NCBI GenBank assembly: GCA_902362375.1
Contig: CABIVS010000019.1
Coordinates: forward strand, 1-40,806
Direction of reading: 5' to 3'
DNA length: 40,806 bases
From: Bacteroidaceae bacterium
Lineage (GTDB): Bacteria > Bacteroidota > Bacteroidia > Bacteroidales > Bacteroidaceae
Shown piece by piece: positions 34,482-40,806 of this stretch. Numbering within the stretch: position 1 is the first letter of the stretch; every line of letters begins with the position of its first letter. The notes beneath the pieces are model-generated. The model had not been told where the DNA came from, searched no databases, and saw only the letters and a program-made list of their open reading frames with translations. The position numbers were made by a program, and so were the translations under genes.

Positions 34482-36143
34482 TTATTGCCATTCTGCATAT
34501 TGAGTTACTGCACCGTTATTATCCAACTCTGCCTGTGGCATTGGGAAACGATACATCTTAGTCGGGAAATTACGATCTTTATCGTCACATTGTGTATAAA
34601 TGTAAGTGAAAGATCCATTTGCATTTTGCTCTATTTTCATTCCATGAAGACGAATACCGGTAAATGCTGTTGCAGATAATTTCCAACGCCGCATATCCCA
34701 ATAGTAATGTCCTTCGTATGCAAGTTCCACTTTACGTTCCTGACGGATGGCTTTTATTAAATCATTACCGCTTTTGTCTGTGTAAGATAAGCCTACTCTG
34801 TTACGAATATCTTTAATATCTTTATTTGCCTTATCCGTATAGCCATTCAAATGATAGCAGGCTTCTGCATGATTCAATAAGACTTCTGCATAACGAATTT
34901 CCGTCCATGGCTGCGTACTGGCTTGTATGGAAGTAAAGTTGTGATCCTCGTCTACCAGTTTGCGCAAATAGTATCCGGTGGTAGAACGCCCTTCCGGCTT
35001 CGCATCCGTTTTCCATGCAGCCCAACCATCAGTACCGTTTACGAAAGATTCTATAGTTCTACCTTTCCATGTTGCTCCATTATAAAGAATGGTAGCTTTA
35101 AAGCGCGGTTCCAGCTTATCGTAAGGAGGAGTAGCTGTAGTACCTTCAGCAGTATGCCATGCACTCCAATCAGGGAAACCACTGCCATCTGCATATTCAT
35201 ACGATTCAACCATTTCTTGTGTTGGGGTACCAAATCCTCCAGTCATGGAGTTACCATCCAATACTTTATCACCTCCAGGAGTCATATATCCATCAAAGTC
35301 ATGAGTCACAGTAGAACTTTTATCATAACAATATTGTAAAATGGCTTCTTTGCTTCCCGCTTTAAAGGCATTTGAATAGTCTTCTTTTGCTTCCAGTTCA
35401 TAGCCCATTGCCATCACCTTTTCAGCTGCGATGCGAGCATCATCCCATCTTTCAGCATACAACATAGCTCTTGACAACATTGCATAAGCAGCTCCGCTGG
35501 TTAGACGTCCGTTAGGAGTTTTATCGACAGGCAAATGTTCGCCAGCATACTTCAAATCATTATATACAAAGTTCCATCCATCGGCTTCCGAACTAACCGG
35601 CATATCCTTTTGGATATTATCCAAGTTCTCATCGTATATGATAACTTCTTTATAACGTTTTAATAAATCTGTATAGAGATATCCTCTGAAAAAACGCATT
35701 TCAGCTTCCAGGCGTTCTTCATCAGTCTGATTGAACGAAGCATACTTCTTTAATTTGTTGATACCTTCATTGACGCGGCGCACGTACTCGTACATAGTAC
35801 CCCAGTTACCTAAATAAGTACTAACATAGTTCACCGTAAGGACAGAACCTCCATAAGCAATTTCACTGGGTATTTGACATTTGGCCATATAGTTGTAAGA
35901 ACCATATTTAAGCTGATCCGTCAAAGCTTCTGTCATTCCTGCCAAACATTGTCCGTCCCGATAGACTCCTAAATAATCTATATAGCGATAGAAATCGTTG
36001 ACTGCTTGCTCTGCATAGTCAAGTTTACTCCATACAAGTTTATCTGATGCTCTGTCTGTTGGAGTCATGTCCAGATAATCGCTACATGAGCCAAGCCCTA
36101 AAGAGGCTCCCAACAATATGATACTTAATACTTTTGTTTTCAT
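34482..36143 (-). CDS. SusD/RagB-family lipoprotein, right locus
   Basis: A 553-residue surface lipoprotein with Cys20 (LGLGSC) and the SusD N-terminal motif DYLDMTPTD. Helical repeats include EAEMRFFRGYLYTDLLKRYKEV and RLTSGAAYAMLSRAMLYAERW. The C-terminal SusD domain shows IRYAEVLLNHAEACYHLNGY, IRNRVGL and KVELAYEGHYYWDMRRWK. It partners the SusC encoded 18 bp upstream. It is recognisably related to the left SusD (shared ILYNGATWK and YYWDMRRW/YWDLRRW blocks) but strongly diverged, in keeping with a different ligand. Confidence 0.96.
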   Translation of the reverse strand: MKTKVLSIILLGASLGLGSCSDYLDMTPTDRASDKLVWSKLDYAEQAVNDFYRYIDYLGVYRDGQCLAGMTEALTDQLKYGSYNYMAKCQIPSEIAYGGSVLTVNYVSTYLGNWGTMYEYVRRVNEGINKLKKYASFNQTDEERLEAEMRFFRGYLYTDLLKRYKEVIIYDENLDNIQKDMPVSSEADGWNFVYNDLKYAGEHLPVDKTPNGRLTSGAAYAMLSRAMLYAERWDDARIAAEKVMAMGYELEAKEDYSNAFKAGSKEAILQYCYDKSSTVTHDFDGYMTPGGDKVLDGNSMTGGFGTPTQEMVESYEYADGSGFPDWSAWHTAEGTTATPPYDKLEPRFKATILYNGATWKGRTIESFVNGTDGWAAWKTDAKPEGRSTTGYYLRKLVDEDHNFTSIQASTQPWTEIRYAEVLLNHAEACYHLNGYTDKANKDIKDIRNRVGLSYTDKSGNDLIKAIRQERKVELAYEGHYYWDMRRWKLSATAFTGIRLHGMKIEQNANGSFTYIYTQCDDKDRNFPTKMYRFPMPQAELDNNGAVTQYAEWQ

Positions 36144-36161
36144 AATAGAACTTTTAAAGGT

Positions 36162-39100
36162 TTAGAAAGTCAAAGTTATACCGCCCATAATGGTGCGTTG
36201 TTGAGGATAGTATCCGTTATTTACTCCCGGAGATTCAGGATCGATTCCATCAGGAAGACCGCAAATCGTGAATAAATTGGAACCTTCTACATAAATTCTT
36301 AGATTCTGAATACCTACGGGGCTCATCCATTTCTTGGGGAATGTATAACCTAATTGTGCAGATTTGAGACGAAGGTATCTACCATTACGCAGCCAGAAAG
36401 TGGAAGCTAGTCCATTATCTCCTCCATGCCCCTGATTGCCCAGCGTAAGTCGGGGGAATGTTCCATTCGGGTTTTCTACTGTATATGCATTCTGAACCAA
36501 GTATAATGGTGAGTTGGCACCTTCTTTAAATGCTTGTGTCCAAACAGTGTTGTCGTCATAGCCATTATAATAAGTACCTGTCAATGATACGTCGAACAAT
36601 GCACCTCCGGTAAATTGTGCACTTAAATCGAATCCATTCCAGGCACAATTTAAGTTCAAACCATAAGTTAGTTCCGGACGATTACCACGTCCAACACGTG
36701 TTCTATCATCTTCGTCTATTTTACCATCACCATTCAAATCTTTATACTTGATATCACCTACATTAGGACGGGTGCCATACCAGGCTGAATTGTCTATTTC
36801 TTCTTCCGAACGGAATAGACCATCTGCAATCCACACAACAGAGGCATCTACACTACGTCCTGTACGTTTTCTCCATTCTACTGTATTAGGACTATCCGGA
36901 TAGCGGAGGTAGCGGTTTCTTGCAAATGTCAGATTGAAGCTCGCACCATAGGAGAATGGCTTACCTGCTAAATTTAATTTATTACGATGACTCACCGTTA
37001 CTTCAACTCCTTTGCTATCTACCTTATTGTAATTGGCATAGGTATAATAATATCCTCCCATGGATGGTGGATAATCACCTCCCATTGCTGTCAGGATATC
37101 GTAGGTGTAATTATAAAATGCATCGAATTCTACACCTAACAGACCATTCCACATGGTAAAATCAAAACCCGCATTGTAGGTTAAAGTGTTCTCCCAAGTC
37201 AGAGTAGGATTGGCTATAACAGAAGCACGTAATGCTTGCATTACTTTTCCATTCAAAATTGTCTGGTATGCATTTTTGTTGCTATCCATCAAATCATAAG
37301 TACTAAGGAATGCGTATGGGCTCACTGCATCGTTTCCTAACAAACCAATGGATGCGCGAATCTTCATGTCATCCAAGAATGTCAAATCAGACATAAAATT
37401 TTCTTTGGATATTCTCCATGCTACAGATGCTGATGGAAAGAACGCCCAACGTTTTCCACTGACGTTACCCGCGAATTTATAAGAGCCGTCATATCGACCT
37501 GTAAATTCTGCCAGATACTTATTGTCATAGTCATATTTCAGACGGAAAACATAACCTATGCTACGATTTGCATCACTGTAGCCCGAGATTGGGGAGTCAG
37601 CCGGCTGGCCAAAACTTAATTCAGGAAGTTCGGAGAAACTCATATTCTTATTATATCCGGAGAAGCTATTTTCTTTATAGTCCCGGATTTCCGCTAATAC
37701 CATTGCTTCCACATTATGCTTTCCGAAGGAGTTTGCATAGTTTATACTCCCTTGACCTACCATTTGATGAGAGCTGTATTGTCCTTCACCTAAATTTATT
37801 CCATTGGCTGTGCCACGGGGATCATCAGCTTTAGACCAAGTCCAATCTGTTGTTGAAGTCGGCATTCTATGTATATATGTAGAATAAGGCGTATTCAGAT
37901 TCTTATTATGAGAAGTTGTATAGTCATAGGCTCCGGTTACTTTCACACTCAAGCCTTTAACCCAAGGTATATTATATTGTAAGGAGATGTTGGTCTGTAA
38001 ATCAAAGCTATTAGTATGCTTATAGCCGGATTCATAAATAGCAGCCAACGGACTGTTGGGCAGACTTGTGTTATTCTGTGTAGTAGCACTATAAAGCCCG
38101 TCGTATGTTTCCGGCAAATATGGGTGCATCATTATAGTCTGATGAGCTACTGACAACCAGCCTTGTTCACCTAATTCGGAATTAGAATCCGTACCACCCG
38201 AAGCATATCCCGGAGTCTCACGCTTGCCAACATTTCCTGCAATACCTAAACTTAACTGGAAGTTCTTAGCTAATTGAGTCTCAAGATTAGTTCTCAAATT
38301 ATATCTCTTGTAAGAGAAATTATCAATGTTACCTTTTTGACCTAAATAACCCACAGAAGCAAAGTAACGCATCTTATCACTACCTCCTTGTACTGTTACA
38401 TTGTGTTTCTGGTTGATACCGGTTCCGAATACTTTATCAATATAGTTAACATTATCCCATCCGTCAGTAGGATCACCATTCAACATCGCTTCTACATTTG
38501 CCTTTGTAAAAACAGGAGTATATTGACTAATCTCCGAAATACTTCCATTTGCCATTTTATCCATCATGTCAGCCATGTTATAATAATAAGCAAATTGAGG
38601 TCCATTCATAAACTGTGGGAAGTTTGCATTCATAGATGCTCCTATTGAACCGTTATAAGTGATTCTGGATTTTCCTTCCTGACCTTTTTTAGTAGTTATA
38701 ATAATAACACCACCCGCTCCTTTTAATCCATAAACTGCTGCAGAAGCTCCATCTTTTAAGACAGATACGCTTTCAATGTCATTAGGATCAATATCATTAA
38801 TAGAACGAGGCATTCCGTCCACTATATAGGTAACATTATAAATAGAGCCACGAACCCGTAATGTAGCCTGGTCATCTCCCGGTTCACCGGATACTTGGAC
38901 GGATGAAATACCCGGCAAGCGTCCACCTAAAAGACTCGATACATTGGTTGCCGGTGCTTTCAACAGTTCATCACCTTTTACCGCAGATACGGCTCCGGTC
39001 AAAGATTGTTTTTTGGCAGTACCATATCCGACAACAATAACTTCATCCAAAGCCGCCACATCATCTTTCAGAACCACATTAATGGTATTCTGACCTGCTA

Positions 39101-39386
39101 CTTTTATTTCCTGATCTGCCATTCCAACATAAGAGAATGATAAGATGTCTTTTGCTGTGGCCTGAATGCTGTATTTTCCATTTACATCTGTAATTGTGCC
39201 ATTAGTAGTTCCTTTTACAACAACACTTACTCCTGGTAGAGGTTCCCCTATACCATCAGTAACAGTTCCTTTCACAAAACTCTGTGCATGACTACTGATA
39301 GCACATGCAAATAGTGCGCATAATGAAAACATAAATATTTTCAATATACGAGAGTTTTTTTTGATTTTTGAGTTAAACTCTGTCAT
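36162..39386 (-). CDS. SusC/RagA-family TonB-linked outer membrane transporter, right locus
   Basis: A 1074-residue TonB-dependent transporter. A somewhat long signal region (about 1-35, ending SSHAQ) suggests the true start could be an internal Met. A carboxypeptidase-D-like domain follows (about 37-110, KGTVTDGIGEPLPGVSVVVKG), then DEVIVVGYGTAKKQSLTGAV, the plug (about 120-235) and the beta-barrel, with DLNGDGKIDEDD and the terminal aromatic strand (MGGITLTF). It starts 52 bp after the epimerase gene. It imports the oligosaccharide bound by the adjacent SusD; the substrate is unknown. Confidence 0.96.
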   Translation of the reverse strand: MTEFNSKIKKNSRILKIFMFSLCALFACAISSHAQSFVKGTVTDGIGEPLPGVSVVVKGTTNGTITDVNGKYSIQATAKDILSFSYVGMADQEIKVAGQNTINVVLKDDVAALDEVIVVGYGTAKKQSLTGAVSAVKGDELLKAPATNVSSLLGGRLPGISSVQVSGEPGDDQATLRVRGSIYNVTYIVDGMPRSINDIDPNDIESVSVLKDGASAAVYGLKGAGGVIIITTKKGQEGKSRITYNGSIGASMNANFPQFMNGPQFAYYYNMADMMDKMANGSISEISQYTPVFTKANVEAMLNGDPTDGWDNVNYIDKVFGTGINQKHNVTVQGGSDKMRYFASVGYLGQKGNIDNFSYKRYNLRTNLETQLAKNFQLSLGIAGNVGKRETPGYASGGTDSNSELGEQGWLSVAHQTIMMHPYLPETYDGLYSATTQNNTSLPNSPLAAIYESGYKHTNSFDLQTNISLQYNIPWVKGLSVKVTGAYDYTTSHNKNLNTPYSTYIHRMPTSTTDWTWSKADDPRGTANGINLGEGQYSSHQMVGQGSINYANSFGKHNVEAMVLAEIRDYKENSFSGYNKNMSFSELPELSFGQPADSPISGYSDANRSIGYVFRLKYDYDNKYLAEFTGRYDGSYKFAGNVSGKRWAFFPSASVAWRISKENFMSDLTFLDDMKIRASIGLLGNDAVSPYAFLSTYDLMDSNKNAYQTILNGKVMQALRASVIANPTLTWENTLTYNAGFDFTMWNGLLGVEFDAFYNYTYDILTAMGGDYPPSMGGYYYTYANYNKVDSKGVEVTVSHRNKLNLAGKPFSYGASFNLTFARNRYLRYPDSPNTVEWRKRTGRSVDASVVWIADGLFRSEEEIDNSAWYGTRPNVGDIKYKDLNGDGKIDEDDRTRVGRGNRPELTYGLNLNCAWNGFDLSAQFTGGALFDVSLTGTYYNGYDDNTVWTQAFKEGANSPLYLVQNAYTVENPNGTFPRLTLGNQGHGGDNGLASTFWLRNGRYLRLKSAQLGYTFPKKWMSPVGIQNLRIYVEGSNLFTICGLPDGIDPESPGVNNGYYPQQRTIMGGITLTF

Positions 39387-39438
39387 AGAATTAATTTTTA
39401 GATTATTAATATAGATTGGTTAACATATCCGTTATTGT

Positions 39439-40602
39439 TTATAGCTGTTCCAATACTTTCCAGCATTGGTATAACCCTCTTGGTACATGGAAACATCCTT
39501 TCCATTTTCCTCCTTTCAATGGTAGTAGTACTTCACCTCTCCGGTTTAAGTAGCCATACCATTCGGGATATTCTTTATCTTTAAAATGACTCCATGTATA
39601 ATCGTGCACTTTTTCAAACCATTCCAGACATTGGTTATCTCCAGTCAATTGATAACTCTTCAGAAGAGAGATGAGTGTTTCAATATGCACCCACCATAGT
39701 TTCTGGTCCCATTCCAGTTGTTGGGGAGGACAACCGTTACGATCCATAAAATAATAGATACCTCCATATTCTTTATCCCAACCATATTCAAGCATTGTAA
39801 GAGTGATGTTCTTAGCCTTTTCGATTAATTCCGGACGGTTTAGGCATTTCCCTAAATCCATTATAAACCACATGGCTTCAATCGCATGGCCAGGGGTAAT
39901 CTGCCGTCCTTCAAAGCAATCTATCAGATTACCATTCACATCTACATTCTCAACAATGATTCCGCCAAGTTCAGGACGATAGAAGACAGACATAACTTCA
40001 TGAATACAAGTATCCATCGCTTGTTCCAAATAGTCCTTGCCTAAAATATGCTCAATTTCCATAGCAAGATTGCATAGTATCATCGGCAGGGCAAAATTTT
40101 TTAGATTACGAGTGCCCGGATGAAGTTTATTCCATTTACCTTTCGGATTATCTACTTTGGAAAGGATAATATCGAAGGTTTTCTTAGCAATGTCAGCATA
40201 TTCCTGATTATCGGTTGCAAGGCTTAATTGCCCGAAAGCCATGGCAGCGAATGTATATGAAAAGATATTGTATGGTTCTACCAATGGTCTACCCAAACGG
40301 TCAAGGGAAAAATACCAGTTATAGTCTCCATCATGTCCATATTTTTTCAAAAACTCACCACCTTGAACGGCACAATCCAGCCATTCCTTACGTTTTTCCA
40401 CTTTATTGTAAAGCATAGAGAACATCCACACTTCGCGGCCTTGCAGCCAGATAAACTTATCTGTATCGAAAACTCTTCCTTCACGATCCAAACAGGTGAA
40501 GTAGCCTCCATATTCATGATCTTGTGAGTTTTCAAGCCAGAAAGGAAGAACATTATTCAAGAGTTCATCCTTGTATTGATTTGCCAATTTCTTAAAATCC
40601 AT
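39439..40602 (-). CDS. N-acylglucosamine 2-epimerase family protein (right copy)
   Basis: A 387-residue cytoplasmic AGE/RnBP-family enzyme, about 90% identical by eye to the left copy over its length. The catalytic pattern is the same: PGHAIEAMW (His239, Glu242), WWVHIETL (His306) and GCFHVPRGLY (His372). It starts at ATG 40602, 40 bp after the MFS stop. It lacks the 29-residue N-terminal tail possible in the left copy and ends a few residues earlier (VLEQL). Likely role: C2 epimerisation of the imported N-acyl amino sugar. It forms part of the inverted repeat at the window ends. Confidence 0.9.
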   Translation of the reverse strand: MDFKKLANQYKDELLNNVLPFWLENSQDHEYGGYFTCLDREGRVFDTDKFIWLQGREVWMFSMLYNKVEKRKEWLDCAVQGGEFLKKYGHDGDYNWYFSLDRLGRPLVEPYNIFSYTFAAMAFGQLSLATDNQEYADIAKKTFDIILSKVDNPKGKWNKLHPGTRNLKNFALPMILCNLAMEIEHILGKDYLEQAMDTCIHEVMSVFYRPELGGIIVENVDVNGNLIDCFEGRQITPGHAIEAMWFIMDLGKCLNRPELIEKAKNITLTMLEYGWDKEYGGIYYFMDRNGCPPQQLEWDQKLWWVHIETLISLLKSYQLTGDNQCLEWFEKVHDYTWSHFKDKEYPEWYGYLNRRGEVLLPLKGGKWKGCFHVPRGLYQCWKVLEQL

Positions 40603-40642
40603 ACATCTTTTATTATTAAGTTATTAAGGTCTTTTTGTTTTA

Positions 40643-40806
40643 CTATTCCGAACGGTTCCAATATCTTTCAATCTCCTCCAGTGACTTCCCGGTAGTCTCC
40701 GGCACGAGTTTCCAGACAATTAGCATATATGGCACGCACATGAGGGCGAACAGGAAGAATGTTCCGGCGGGGGTAAGGTTCTGGAGCATCCAGGGGGTCA
40801 ACTGTC
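40643..40806 (-). CDS. MFS sugar porter, C-terminal end (5' end outside window), right copy
   Basis: Partial gene running off the right edge. It encodes the last 54 residues of the same transporter as at 1-498, ending PETTGKSLEEIERYWNRSE at a TAG stop (40643-40645). Against the left copy only four base differences are seen in 164 bp, giving one amino acid change (Thr to Asn near the end). The base composition is GC-richer than the adjoining PUL genes. As on the left, it precedes the epimerase and probably supplies the imported sugar. Confidence 0.88.
   Translation of the reverse strand, partial: QLTPWMLQNLTPAGTFFLFALMCVPYMLIVWKLVPETTGKSLEEIERYWNRSE

Larger units (their letters stand above)
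39439..40806 (-). repeat. Right arm of large inverted repeat (MFS end + epimerase)
   Basis: Reverse-complement counterpart of 335-1795. The last base of the window (40806) corresponds to left position 335. The two arms bracket about 37.6 kb of unique DNA holding the two tail-to-tail loci. Confidence 0.88.

Overview
The window looks like chromosomal DNA from a gut Bacteroides. It carries two SusC/SusD pairs, many lipoprotein signal peptides of the Bacteroides type, AT-rich intergenic DNA with weak ribosome binding sites, and long co-directional operons of secreted enzymes. It holds two related polysaccharide utilization loci (PULs) facing each other tail to tail. They are separated by a gene-free stretch of about 700 bp full of repeats and hairpins.

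Left locus (1-25100, + strand), in order: the end of an MFS sugar porter, an N-acylglucosamine 2-epimerase-type enzyme, SusC, SusD, two surface lipoproteins that probably bind glycan, a GHL10-type glycosidase, a phosphodiester glycosidase (NAGPA/DUF2233), a second GHL10, a retaining-type GH97, an SGNH esterase, a calcineurin-like phosphoesterase, an inverting-type GH97, a GH89 alpha-N-acetylglucosaminidase, a second phosphoesterase, a membrane acyltransferase resembling heparan-alpha-glucosaminide N-acetyltransferase (DUF5009), and a second SGNH esterase with a GxDLY-type N-terminal domain. Right locus (40806-25800, - strand), in order: MFS end, epimerase, SusC, SusD, one large surface lipoprotein, GHL10, phosphoesterase, a sialate-O-acetylesterase/GHL10 fusion, and a second DUF5009 acyltransferase. 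Most gaps within each operon are short or are overlaps.

The two ends of the window are an inverted repeat: the MFS tail and the epimerase gene occur at both ends in opposite orientation. The MFS tail is almost identical between copies and the epimerase about 90% identical in protein. The loci therefore look like an inverted duplication that diverged, with the left one richer in enzymes. Recombination between the arms could invert the interior.

Inferred working model: SusCD and the lipoproteins capture an oligosaccharide. Esterases, phosphoesterases and the phosphodiester glycosidase remove decorations, and GH97, GH89 and GHL10 enzymes cut glycosidic bonds. The DUF5009 protein could N-acetylate terminal alpha-glucosamine so that GH89 can remove it, as HGSNAT and NAGLU do in the lysosome. 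The MFS porter and epimerase would handle the released amino sugar. The substrate is unknown. The mix of phosphodiester-acting, ester-acting and alpha-GlcNAc-acting enzymes suggests a phosphate-containing, alpha-GlcNAc-bearing glycan (for example teichoic-acid-like or another microbial cell-surface polymer) at least as well as a mucin glycan. No regulator, kinase, sialidase, RNA gene, CRISPR array or transposase is visible in the window.
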